From positions 682,001 to 746,000 of the forward strand of contig RHGM01000001.1 of the NCBI GenBank assembly GCA_003724185.1: a DNA stretch of 64,000 nt, in the 5' to 3' direction. Position numbers and translations under genes: made by a program. This DNA comes from Porphyrobacter sp. IPPAS B-1204. Lineage in GTDB: Bacteria; Pseudomonadota; Alphaproteobacteria; Sphingomonadales; Sphingomonadaceae. A model generated the notes under the pieces. The model saw only the letters and a program-made list of their open reading frames with translations, was not told the origin of the DNA and made no database searches. Below, one piece after another: positions 55,254 through 63,503 of the stretch. Every line of letters begins with the position of its first letter. Position 1 is the stretch's first letter.

Positions 55254-56729
55254 ATGAACGCATTCACCCTTGCAGCGCTTGCTGCCTATTTCGTGCTGAT
55301 GCTGGCCATCGGGCTTTACGCCTGGCGCAAATCGACCGAGGATTCGGCCGGGTATCTGCTGGCGGGACGCAGCCTGTCGCCCTCGGTCGCGGCGCTCAGC
55401 GCGGGGGCATCGGACATGTCGGGCTGGCTGCTGCTGGGCCTGCCGGGCGCGCTGTTTGTCAGCGGGCTGGTGGAAGCGTGGATCGCCATCGGGCTGACGG
55501 TGGGTGCGGCCCTTAACTGGATGATTGTCGCCCCGCGCCTGCGCGAACAGACCGAACGGCTGGGCAACGCGCTGACCATCCCGCAATTTCTGGCCAACCG
55601 CTTCCCCGAACAGGGCACGCTGCTGCGTGTGGTGGCAGCGATCATCATCGTCGGCTTTTTCACGGTCTACACGGCCAGCGGCATGGTCGGCGGGGGGAAA
55701 CTGTTTGCGACCGCCTTTGCCGGCGTGCTGCCCGATACGGGCCTGTCCGACTATATGCTGGGCATCGTCATCACGGCGGGAATCGTGCTGGTCTACACCA
55801 TGATCGGCGGCTTTCTGGCAGTGAGCCTTACCGATTTCGTGCAAGGGCTGATCATGATGACGGCGCTGGTGGTGATGCCGCTGGTGATCATGTTCGGCCC
55901 CGGCGGCAGCGCCGGCGGCAGCATTCTGGCGGTGCCGCAGGAAGGTTTCCTGAGCCTTACCCAAGGCGCAACCGCCATCGGTATCATCAGCGCGGTCACC
56001 TGGGGCCTCGGCTATTTCGGCCAGCCGCACATCATCGTGCGCTTCATGGCCATCGACCGGGTGGAGAACGTGGGCCGTGCCGGCGTGATCGGGATGAGCT
56101 GGATGGTGATTTCGCTGATCGGCGCGGTCGCAGTGGGCTTGGCCGGGCGCGCTTATGTGGAACGCAACGGGCTGGTGGTCGAGGATCCCGAGACGATCTT
56201 CATCATCCTTGCCAACCTGCTGTTCCACCCGGCGATAACGGGGTTCCTCTATGCCGCGCTGCTGGCCGCGATCATGAGCACGATTTCATCGCAGCTGCTG
56301 GTATCGTCATCGTCGCTCACGGAAGATTTCTACCGCCTGTTCCTGCGCCGCAATGCCTCTGAACGCGAGGCGGTGAACATCGGGCGGGCCAGCGTGGCGC
56401 TGGTGGCGGCGGCGGGCATGGTGATCGCGGCTGATCCCGACAGCGAGGTGCTGGGTCTGGTCGCCAATGCCTGGGCCGGGTTTGGCGCGGCGTTCGGTCC
56501 GCTGATCCTGCTTGCCTTGACCTGGAAGGGCATGACCGGCACGGGCGCCGTGGCCGGGCTGGTGACTGGCGCGGGCGTGGTGGCGGGCTGGATCGCGCTG
56601 GGCTGGAACAAGGCGTTTCTGGGCGGTCCCGGCCTTTACGAAATCGTCCCAGGCTTTGCCGCCGCGCTACTGGCAATCGTTGTGGTGAGCGGACTGACAC
56701 GCAAAGCCGGGCTTCGGGAAATCCCCTAG
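55254..56729 (+). CDS. putP: sodium/proline symporter
   Basis: A 491-residue member of the solute:sodium symporter family with about thirteen helices. The N-terminal region has STEDSAGYLLAGRSL, SAGASDMSGWLLLGLPG and ALNWMIVAPRLR (substrate/sodium-binding area). GYFGQPHIIVRFMA and the SSQLLVSSSSLTEDFYR signature follow. It imports proline with Na+. The ATG at 55254 gives the normal N-terminus. No putA is visible. Confidence 0.93.
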   Translation: MNAFTLAALAAYFVLMLAIGLYAWRKSTEDSAGYLLAGRSLSPSVAALSAGASDMSGWLLLGLPGALFVSGLVEAWIAIGLTVGAALNWMIVAPRLREQTERLGNALTIPQFLANRFPEQGTLLRVVAAIIIVGFFTVYTASGMVGGGKLFATAFAGVLPDTGLSDYMLGIVITAGIVLVYTMIGGFLAVSLTDFVQGLIMMTALVVMPLVIMFGPGGSAGGSILAVPQEGFLSLTQGATAIGIISAVTWGLGYFGQPHIIVRFMAIDRVENVGRAGVIGMSWMVISLIGAVAVGLAGRAYVERNGLVVEDPETIFIILANLLFHPAITGFLYAALLAAIMSTISSQLLVSSSSLTEDFYRLFLRRNASEREAVNIGRASVALVAAAGMVIAADPDSEVLGLVANAWAGFGAAFGPLILLALTWKGMTGTGAVAGLVTGAGVVAGWIALGWNKAFLGGPGLYEIVPGFAAALLAIVVVSGLTRKAGLREIP

Positions 56730-56801
56730 CCCGCTGCAAATCATCGCTTATCCCGGCTTGTTTCCGAGCCGTTAACCATTCTTGCGCGATAATCCTTAGT
56801 C

Positions 56802-57530
56802 ATGACGGCCAAGGACAGGATTCGCGGATGGACGCTGGCAGCAGCCGCACTTGCTGTGGCGGGGTGCGGTTCCATCGTGCCCGGCGGCAGCGGCGGGACG
56901 GCACCTGGCCAAGCGAGCTCGGGGGCACGGGCCCCGGCCCGTCCGGCCGTGCCGGTGGCCTCTGCCCCGCAAAGTTACGCCCCGCGCCCTGATGATGCAC
57001 GCTGTCTCGCCGATCTCGGCGCGACGGGAGCGCGGTTTGATCCGCTCCCCGATACCTATGCCGCGCCGGGGTGCAACAAGCTTGGCACGGTGCAACTGAT
57101 GGCGCTGGCAGGTGACCGCGCACCGCTGAGCGTCAGCAACATGGGGCCGGTGCGGTGCAGTGTCGCCAAGGCGTTTGGCGATTGGGCCCGCTTTGGCGTG
57201 GATCGTGCCGCACGCCAGTTGCTCCGCAGCCCCGTGGTGCGGATCGAGACGATGGGCAGCTACGCCTGCCGCAATGTTGCTGGAACAGAACGCCGCTCTG
57301 CCCATGCCCGCGCCGAGGCGATTGATGTGTCGGCCTTTGTTCTCGCCGATGGCCGCCGCATCGTGCTGAAGCGGGATTGGCACGGCGGCGACGCAGCGAC
57401 ACGCGAATTCCTGCGGGTTGTGCACAAGAGCGCGTGCAAGCGTTTCGGTACGGTGCTTGGCCCGGAATACAACGCCGCGCACGAGGATCACTTCCACCTC
57501 GAAGGCACCGGCGCGAAGTTTTGCCGCTGA
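56802..57530 (+). CDS. extensin-like family lipoprotein
   Basis: A 242-residue lipoprotein (LAVAGC lipobox at about residue 21) with a low-complexity proline/alanine/glycine linker to residue ~60. The extensin-like C-terminal domain follows: CLADLGATGARFDPL, GCNKLGTVQL, SNMGPVRCSVAKAF, and the metal-binding block SAHARAEAIDVSAF, closing with HEDHFHLEG. These histidine and aspartate residues resemble those of the D-Ala-D-Ala peptidase-like M15 fold, so it may act on the cell wall. Confidence 0.88.
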   Translation: MTAKDRIRGWTLAAAALAVAGCGSIVPGGSGGTAPGQASSGARAPARPAVPVASAPQSYAPRPDDARCLADLGATGARFDPLPDTYAAPGCNKLGTVQLMALAGDRAPLSVSNMGPVRCSVAKAFGDWARFGVDRAARQLLRSPVVRIETMGSYACRNVAGTERRSAHARAEAIDVSAFVLADGRRIVLKRDWHGGDAATREFLRVVHKSACKRFGTVLGPEYNAAHEDHFHLEGTGAKFCR

Positions 57531-57550
57531 CCTCTTGGGTTGAATCGTTC

Positions 57551-57590
57551 GACGGCCCCGGTCCGCTGAACGATCAGCGCCGGAGCCGTC
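57551..57590. repeat. 40-base compound hairpin after the extensin-like gene
   Basis: The outer arm 57551-57561 pairs with 57580-57590 (one mismatch), and an inner perfect stem 57564-57569 with 57574-57579 closes an ACGA loop. It lies between the convergent ends of the extensin-like and LuxR genes. There is no T run, so a terminator role is likely but weak. Confidence 0.65.
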
Positions 57591-57633
57591 AGGGGGGTAT
57601 GGCCAATTGCTACCGATGTTGCCCGACGCGATG

Positions 57634-58254
57634 TCAGGCGCGCAGCCTCGGTTCCAGCTTCGCCTCCAGTTTCAACCGCACCGCTTCTGCCGCGTGGCGG
57701 GCGCCCAGCTTGGTCATCATGTTGGCGCGGTGGATTTCCACCGTGCGCGGGCTGATGTCGAGTTCTCGGGCGATGGCCTTGTTGCTGCTGCCTTCGGCCA
57801 GCCAGTCGAGCACTTCGCGTTCACGGGTTGAAAGGGTCGAGATGCGGTCACGCGCTTCGATCATGCGGCGGCGGGCGGCGCCGAATTGTTCGGCTTCCTT
57901 TTCGATCCGCATAAGGCAGCGGGTGAACCGTTCGGGATCAAGCGGAAGGGCAAGGTAATCGAGCGCGCCCGCCTTGATTGCCTCAACAATGCGGCCCGGA
58001 CGGGGCTGCACGTCCACCGCGATCAGCGGCAGCCAGATGCCCAGCCTGCCCAGCCGATCGAGGATCATGCCCACCCCGCCTTCTTCGGCGGTATCGCGGG
58101 CGATGATGATCCCTTCACGTGGCGGGTGCACCGCCAGTTCTGAAAGGTCGCCATAGACCTCACAGTGGTGGCCCAGCGCAAAGCCGACACGGGCCAGTTC
58201 GGCGCGTTGGCGGCTGCACGAATCGATGAAGTGGAGAGAGGCTTTGCGTGTCAT
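57634..58254 (-). CDS. LuxR/FixJ-type transcriptional regulator with a degenerate receiver domain
   Basis: A 206-residue protein whose C-terminal ~65 residues are a clean LuxR helix-turn-helix (LSTREREVLDWLAEGSSNKAIARELDISPRTVEIHRANMMTKLGARHAAEAVR). The first ~120 residues align with a receiver domain in layout but miss key positions. The usual acidic pair is FIDS, the phospho-acceptor strand reads GIIIARDTAEEGG without the typical DxxMP, and the conserved lysine before the proline is replaced (DYLALPLD). It may therefore act independently of phosphorylation. Confidence 0.85.
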   Translation of the reverse strand: MTRKASLHFIDSCSRQRAELARVGFALGHHCEVYGDLSELAVHPPREGIIIARDTAEEGGVGMILDRLGRLGIWLPLIAVDVQPRPGRIVEAIKAGALDYLALPLDPERFTRCLMRIEKEAEQFGAARRRMIEARDRISTLSTREREVLDWLAEGSSNKAIARELDISPRTVEIHRANMMTKLGARHAAEAVRLKLEAKLEPRLRA

Positions 58255-58403
58255 GCAAAGGTGTCTGCGCCAACCTATGTGGGGTTACACGCAGTAGCGC
58301 CGCCAATCCGGAGGATTTACCATATCCGTCTGGCGTTAACGTCTTGTTACAAATTGATTATTTCACTCCGTATCGGAGCCAGATCAGGCAAAGCGCCTAA
58401 GCA

Positions 58404-59144
58404 TCACTGCGCAAAGCGATAGGGCGGCAGCGAGTGGAAGGCAGACCGCAGGGCGTTGCCCCAACCCGATGAAATCGTGTCGAAATAGGGGTCATCCGCA
58501 GTGACGCGGTGTTCGTGCGTGGGGGCGAAGGCGTCCTTCTCCATCACCAGCAGATCCAGCGGCAGACCGACAGACAGATTGGCCTTCAGCGTCGAATCAA
58601 AGCTGACCATCAGCAGCTTGACCGCGTCTTCAAAGCTCATGTCGCGGTCATAGCCGCGGATCAGGATCGGACGGCCATATTTCGTCTCGCCAATCTGGAA
58701 GAAGGGCGTGTCCCAGCTCGCTTCGATGAAGTTGCCTTCGGGGTAGATCATGAACAGGCGCGGCTGCATCCCGGCAATCTGCCCGGCGACGATCATGGTC
58801 GCGGTAAACCGCCCCTTGCCTGTGTCGCCATTGACGCGCTGCGCTTCTTCGATTGTGGTGCGCAGCAGGCGGCCGATTTCGGTGGCGACCTGAAACATGG
58901 TCGGCCCCTTCAGCAGCGTGTTGTCGCGTTCGGTCGGGGCCTTGGTGCGTTCCTCCAGCTGGCTGATCACCGCCTGCGTCGTCGCCAGATTGCCCGCTGT
59001 CATCACCGCGATCATGCGCTCGCCCGGCACGTTCCAGTGGAACAGCTTGCGGAAAGTGGAGATGTTGTCGACGCCCGAATTGGTGCGGGTGTCGCTCATC
59101 AGCACCAGGCCCTTGTCGAGCACCATGCCAACGCAATAGGTCAT
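58404..59144 (-). CDS. anbu: Anbu, bacterial proteasome homologue
   Basis: A 246-residue self-compartmentalising peptidase of the Anbu (BPH) family. After Met removal the N-terminal residue is Thr (MTYCVGMVLDKGLVLMSDTRTNSG), the nucleophile of proteasome-type enzymes, with the acidic residue in SDTRT and a lysine in STFRKLF. Family blocks include AVMTAGNLATTQAV, TATMIVAGQIAG and LMIVSFDSTLKANLSVGLP-like sequence. The ATG at 59144 is the only start that exposes this Thr. It precedes a conserved four-gene cluster; the natural substrate is unknown. Confidence 0.92.
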   Translation of the reverse strand: MTYCVGMVLDKGLVLMSDTRTNSGVDNISTFRKLFHWNVPGERMIAVMTAGNLATTQAVISQLEERTKAPTERDNTLLKGPTMFQVATEIGRLLRTTIEEAQRVNGDTGKGRFTATMIVAGQIAGMQPRLFMIYPEGNFIEASWDTPFFQIGETKYGRPILIRGYDRDMSFEDAVKLLMVSFDSTLKANLSVGLPLDLLVMEKDAFAPTHEHRVTADDPYFDTISSGWGNALRSAFHSLPPYRFAQ

Positions 59145-59227
59145 GTTGTCATCCTCTTCCCGCCCACTTGCCGCGCGCCCTAGCCTGAAGCGAGGGGAGT
59201 GGCAAAGGGCCATGCGGCAATCGCCGG

Positions 59228-60103
59228 TTACTGGTGCGATTGGCCCTGCTGCTGGCTCTGGCTGCCGCCGGACTGCGATTGCGATTGCGATTGAGCCTCG
59301 ACCGTCAGCCCCACTGTCAGCACTTCCTCGGCCGCGCCGATGCTGATGCCGGTCACGGGGGCAGCATCGCGGTAATCGCTCCCCGTCGCCACGCGGACAT
59401 AGCGCGGATCGGGCGAAATGCCGTTCGACACATCGAAGCCGACCCAGCCCAGCCCTTCGACATGGGCCTCGGCCCAGGCGTGGGTGGCTTCCTGTTCGAT
59501 CCGGTCGTCCATCAGCAGGTAGCCGCTGACGTAACGCGCAGGGATACCGCCTGCCCGCGCCGCACCGATAAAGACATGGGCGTGATCCTGACACACGCCA
59601 AATCCGTGGCTCGCCGCTTCCTCGGCCGTGGTGGCAGAGTTCGTGCGTCCGGCCTCGTAAGTGATGCGTTCCCGGATCAGGGCCGAAAGCGAGTGCAGGA
59701 AATCGAGCGGAGCCTCACCCCCTGCCCCCTGCGCCTCGCGCAGCAATGCACGCAGCTTCGCGCCGGGACGGGTGAGCGGGGTCTGCCGCAGAAAACTCCA
59801 CAAGGGCAGATGGCCCGAATGGCGGCCGATCACGCCGGCGTTATCCTCGGTCTCCACCGTGCCTTCACAGGTCACCGTCACCTCGTGCGCGCCGGGGGAC
59901 AGGCCGATCAGCGTGACATGGTTGAAATGCTGGTCGTCATACTGGAGTTCGGGCTGCGCGTTATCAAAGGTCATGCGCCAGTCGATGATGCGCTGGCCCT
60001 GCGTTTCCTTGGGCGTCAGCCGCAGCCGTTGCAGAGCGTGGACCACCGGCTGCGTGAAGGCATAATGGGTGGTGTGCCGGATCGAGAGGGTCAGCTTGCT
60101 CAT
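59228..60103 (-). CDS. transglutaminase-like cysteine peptidase of the Anbu cluster
   Basis: A 291-residue protein: an N-terminal transglutaminase-N domain (TLSIRHTTHYAFTQPVVHALQRLRL) and a catalytic core with Cys in GFGVCQDHAHVFIGAARAG, His in ATHAWAEAH and Asp in VGFDVSNG. A conspicuous low-complexity tail (QSQSQSQSGGSQSQQQG) follows. The tail is encoded by a tandem GCGATT-type hexamer. It is translated just after the alpha-E gene (ATGA overlap). The family is always linked to alpha-E and ATP-grasp genes; its role is unproven. Confidence 0.92.
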   Translation of the reverse strand: MSKLTLSIRHTTHYAFTQPVVHALQRLRLTPKETQGQRIIDWRMTFDNAQPELQYDDQHFNHVTLIGLSPGAHEVTVTCEGTVETEDNAGVIGRHSGHLPLWSFLRQTPLTRPGAKLRALLREAQGAGGEAPLDFLHSLSALIRERITYEAGRTNSATTAEEAASHGFGVCQDHAHVFIGAARAGGIPARYVSGYLLMDDRIEQEATHAWAEAHVEGLGWVGFDVSNGISPDPRYVRVATGSDYRDAAPVTGISIGAAEEVLTVGLTVEAQSQSQSQSGGSQSQQQGQSHQ

Positions 60104-61062
60104 GCGTGAAACCGGTAATCCTCAGCGATAGCCTGGCTGATGCTGGCGTTGCGGGAGAGGAAATCGACGAGAAATTCGTGCAGCCCCTGTTCGAAAATCT
60201 GATCGACGCTGAGATGGCTGATGCGGGTGTCGGAATCCCGCATCAGGGCAACGGCGCGTCCTTCAACCCCGTGCATCCGCGCCAGTGCGCCAAGGCAATC
60301 GCGCAAGGCGTTGCGGCAGAAAGCGAGGCTGCGCGGGAAGCGGTCATCGAGCACCACGAATTCGACAATCCCGCGTGCTTCAATCTGCCCGGCATTGAGC
60401 CAGCTATAGACCCGCGCCCCGGCGACCGAGCGCAGCACCTGTTCCCACTGCCCGGTATCGAGGCTCGACCCGACATAGGACAGTGATGGCAGCAGCAGGA
60501 AATACTTCATGTCGAGAATGCGCGCCGTGCTGTCAGCCCGTTCGATGAAGGTGCCGGCGCGGGCGAAGTGATAGCCTTCATCACGCAGGATCGACCCGTC
60601 GAAGGCGCCGTGGACCTGTGTTCCGGCGCGGCGGACGGCGGACAGCACCTCGCCCACCATCGTCTGGCCAACGGGGCGCGCCAGAAGCTTGTCCAGCCGC
60701 ATCCAGTTTTCGTTGACCGCTTCCCACACATCGGACGAGATATTGGTCCGCGCCATCCGCGCATTGCTGCGCACCCCGCCGAACATGTTGCGGACATTGC
60801 CGGGATTGGACGGCCCGCGCAGCACGAAGTTCCAGACCTGAAGTCCGTCATAGCCATCATGCGCGGCTTCATAGGCCGCTTGCAGGCCGAGCGTCGCAAT
60901 GACCGATCGCCATTCCGCCTCGGCCGTCACCAGATCGCGGGTCAGCGCCATGCGCAGCGCCGCTTCGAGCAGGCGCGCAGTGTTCTCCGCCCGCTCAAGA
61001 TAGCGGAACATCCAGAACAGGCTGTTGGCGGTGCGGCCCAGCATCAGTCTTTCAACACCCAT
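60100..61062 (-). CDS. alpha-E domain protein (DUF403)
   Basis: A 320-residue, mostly helical protein of the alpha-E (DUF403) family. Blocks include MLGRTANSLFWMFRYLERAENTARLLEA at the N-terminus, RDEGYHFARAGTFIERADSTARILD in the middle and DDRFPRSLAFCRNALRDCLG near the end. It partners the ATP-grasp protein in a proposed peptide-ligation or modification system. Overlaps the upstream ATP-grasp gene by 19 bp and the downstream transglutaminase gene by 4 bp. Confidence 0.93.
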   Translation of the reverse strand: MGVERLMLGRTANSLFWMFRYLERAENTARLLEAALRMALTRDLVTAEAEWRSVIATLGLQAAYEAAHDGYDGLQVWNFVLRGPSNPGNVRNMFGGVRSNARMARTNISSDVWEAVNENWMRLDKLLARPVGQTMVGEVLSAVRRAGTQVHGAFDGSILRDEGYHFARAGTFIERADSTARILDMKYFLLLPSLSYVGSSLDTGQWEQVLRSVAGARVYSWLNAGQIEARGIVEFVVLDDRFPRSLAFCRNALRDCLGALARMHGVEGRAVALMRDSDTRISHLSVDQIFEQGLHEFLVDFLSRNASISQAIAEDYRFHA

Positions 61063-62474
61063 GTATCCTTGGTGCCGCCCCCTTGCGAGGAGTTGACCAC
61101 CAGCGATCCCTTCTTCAGCGCCACCCGCGTCAGCCCGCCGGGCGTGATGTCGATGCCTTCGGGGCTGACCAGCACGAAAGGCCTAAGGTCAAGGTGCCGG
61201 GGCGCAAGGCCCTTGGATGTGTAGATCGGGCAGGTCGACAGGGCGAGCGTGGGCTGGGCGATGTAGTTATGGGGCTTGGCGACAAGCTTTTCGCGGAAGG
61301 CGGCGATCTCGCGCTTTGACGAGGTCGGCCCGATCAGCATCCCGTAGCCGCCCGATCCGTGAACCTCCTTGACCACCAGTTCGGCAAGGTTGTCGAGCAC
61401 ATAGGCCAGACTGTCCTTGTCCGCGCAGCGCCAGGTCTGGACGTTGGGCAGCAGGGGCTTTTCGCCGGTGTAGAATTCCACGATCTCCGGCATGAAGCTG
61501 TAGATCGCCTTGTCGTCGGCAACCCCGGTGCCGGGCGCATTGGCGATGGTGATCCCGCCCGCGCGGTAGACATCCATGATCCCCGGCACGCCCAGCGCGC
61601 TTTCGGGATTGAAGGTCAGCGGATCGAGGTAATCGTCATCGACCCGGCGATAGAGCACATCGATCGGCTTGTAACCGCGGGTGGTGCGCATCTGGACGCG
61701 GCCCTCAACCACGCGCAGATCGCTGCCCTCAACCAGCTCGGCGCCCATCTGGTCAGCCAGAAAGGCGTGTTCGAAATAGGCGGAGTTGTAGATTCCGGGG
61801 GTCAGCACCGCCACGGTCGGCTTGCCGCCGGTGAAGGCGGGCGGGACGCAGGCGGCGAGGCTGCGGGCAAGGCGGCGCGGGTAGTTCGACACACTCTCCA
61901 CCGCCACCCGGCTGAACAGATCGGGGAACATCCCCATCATCGTCTCGCGGTTTTCGAGCATATAAGACACGCCCGAAGGAGTGCGGGCGTTGTCCTCCAG
62001 CACGAAGAATTCATCCGGCCCGGTGCGCACCAGATCGATCCCGACAATGTGGGTGTAGATGCCGCCGGGCGGGGTGAAGCCGACCATGTTGGCCAGCCAC
62101 GCGTCATTCTGGCGCAGGAGCCGTTCGGGCAGGCGGCCGGCGCGCACGATCTCCTGCCGGTGATAGAGATCATAGAGAAAGGAATTGAGCGCCCGCACCC
62201 GCTGTTCGATCCCGCGCGACAGGCGGCGCCATTCCGCAGCCGTGATGATGCGCGGCACCATGTCGAAGGGGATCAGGCGTTCTTCCGCCGCATCCTCGCC
62301 ATAGACATTGAAGGTGATCCCGGTGCGGCGGAAGCTGTCATCCGCCTCTCGGTTCTTGCGGCGCATCAGTTCGGGCGGCTGTTCGCCATACCAGCGGCAA
62401 TATTCGGCATAGGCCGGGCGCGTGTTGCCCTCACCATCGAACATCTCGTCAAAAGTACCGCCCCGCCCCTGCAT
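61044..62474 (-). CDS. circularly permuted type-2 ATP-grasp protein
   Basis: A 476-residue member of the circularly permuted ATP-grasp family (formerly DUF404/DUF407). Typical blocks are FDEMFDGEGNTRPAYAEY, GITFNVYGEDAAEERLIPFDMVPR, DLVRTGPDEFFVLEDNARTPSGVSYMLENR, and the nucleotide-binding VVKEVHGSGGYGMLIGP with RPFVLVSPEG and VVNSSQGGGTKDTWV at the C-terminus. It is the first gene of the Anbu-associated operon and probably ligates a small substrate with ATP. Confidence 0.94.
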   Translation of the reverse strand: MQGRGGTFDEMFDGEGNTRPAYAEYCRWYGEQPPELMRRKNREADDSFRRTGITFNVYGEDAAEERLIPFDMVPRIITAAEWRRLSRGIEQRVRALNSFLYDLYHRQEIVRAGRLPERLLRQNDAWLANMVGFTPPGGIYTHIVGIDLVRTGPDEFFVLEDNARTPSGVSYMLENRETMMGMFPDLFSRVAVESVSNYPRRLARSLAACVPPAFTGGKPTVAVLTPGIYNSAYFEHAFLADQMGAELVEGSDLRVVEGRVQMRTTRGYKPIDVLYRRVDDDYLDPLTFNPESALGVPGIMDVYRAGGITIANAPGTGVADDKAIYSFMPEIVEFYTGEKPLLPNVQTWRCADKDSLAYVLDNLAELVVKEVHGSGGYGMLIGPTSSKREIAAFREKLVAKPHNYIAQPTLALSTCPIYTSKGLAPRHLDLRPFVLVSPEGIDITPGGLTRVALKKGSLVVNSSQGGGTKDTWVLKD

Positions 62475-62584
62475 CGACCCCCGCTTGCGCTTATGTGCAA
62501 TGCAGCAATGTAACCGGCGTTTCGCAAAAGGAAAGCGCTGGCTTAATTTTGCGCAATTATCCTTCGCCCATGCTGCGACAGGAA

Positions 62585-63421
62585 TCAGGCGTGGGTGGTT
62601 TCCAGCTCTGACAGCAGAGTGCCGATCACCTGGGGATCATAGGTGAAGCCCATGTGCGTGCATCGCAGGGCAACCGCCCGGTCACGCTCACCCGCCCGGC
62701 CGGCGGCGCAGCGCGGTGCGATGACGCCGTCATTGGCGCTCCACAATGCGACCGTCTCGACCGGCGGCTTGACCGCCAATGCGGCGGCGACCGGCGGAGC
62801 ATCAACCGAATGCCCGGTGATAAACTGGTAGGCGCGCCAGACATTGTTGGCGCGCGGGGAGCCGGAAAACGGCGAGCCCATCGAAATCACCTTGGCCACC
62901 GCCTGCGGCTGCCGCTTTGCCAGCTCACGCGCATAGAGCCCGCCAAGGCTCCAGCCGACCATCACCACCTTGCGGCCATGTCGGGCATGGAGTTCCAGAA
63001 GACGGGCTTCGAGCGCCGCGAAATTCTCCTCGTTCGGCCCCCAGTTGAAGCCCAGCCCCCAACGCTTGGTAACATGGCCCGCCGCTTCGAGTTGGAGCGC
63101 AAGATAGCGCATCCGCATCGGGTGGGTGGCAAAGCCGGGGAGGATCATCACAACCTGCGGATTGGCCGAGGCCGGGATCGACAGCTTGCGGCGACGGCGG
63201 CGCAACGGTTCGAGCAGCACCTGCGACTCGCCCAGCAGCCGCGCCAGACGGGGCTTGCCGGCTTCGTGTTCTACGGGGATGGCTTCCCGCGCCAACGCCA
63301 TGCGGCGGGCGAATTCGCTGGAGGCATAGGCCTGCTGTGCCTGAGCACCCGCAGCGCTCGCCGCCGCCAGAAGCGGGGCGGGAAGACGGGGCAGATCAGG
63401 GACAATTCGAAGCTGGGCCAT
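62585..63421 (-). CDS. alpha/beta hydrolase
   Basis: A 278-residue hydrolase with the nucleophile elbow GWSLGGLYARELA at about residue 150, an oxyanion strand VVMILPGFATHPMRM, and the acid in LWSANDGVI. A histidine lies near the end (CTHMGFT). A basic N-terminal region (about 45-95) precedes the fold. It resembles esterase or lipase-like proteins such as PGAP1-type; substrate unknown. The ATG at 63421 gives a natural N-terminus, and the AT-rich upstream stretch (63430-63500) may contain its promoter. Confidence 0.78.
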   Translation of the reverse strand: MAQLRIVPDLPRLPAPLLAAASAAGAQAQQAYASSEFARRMALAREAIPVEHEAGKPRLARLLGESQVLLEPLRRRRRKLSIPASANPQVVMILPGFATHPMRMRYLALQLEAAGHVTKRWGLGFNWGPNEENFAALEARLLELHARHGRKVVMVGWSLGGLYARELAKRQPQAVAKVISMGSPFSGSPRANNVWRAYQFITGHSVDAPPVAAALAVKPPVETVALWSANDGVIAPRCAAGRAGERDRAVALRCTHMGFTYDPQVIGTLLSELETTHA

Positions 63422-63503
63422 GTCCCGCTTCAAGCCACATCCCGGATGAATATTCAATGAAGTGTAACACGCGTAACAAATGCGACACATTTCACCACGG
63501 GCG

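Noticed and set aside
61359-62513. 384-residue plus-strand frame opposite the ATP-grasp gene
   Set aside because: The minus-strand gene has clear family motifs. The plus-strand frame has none and lacks a ribosome site.
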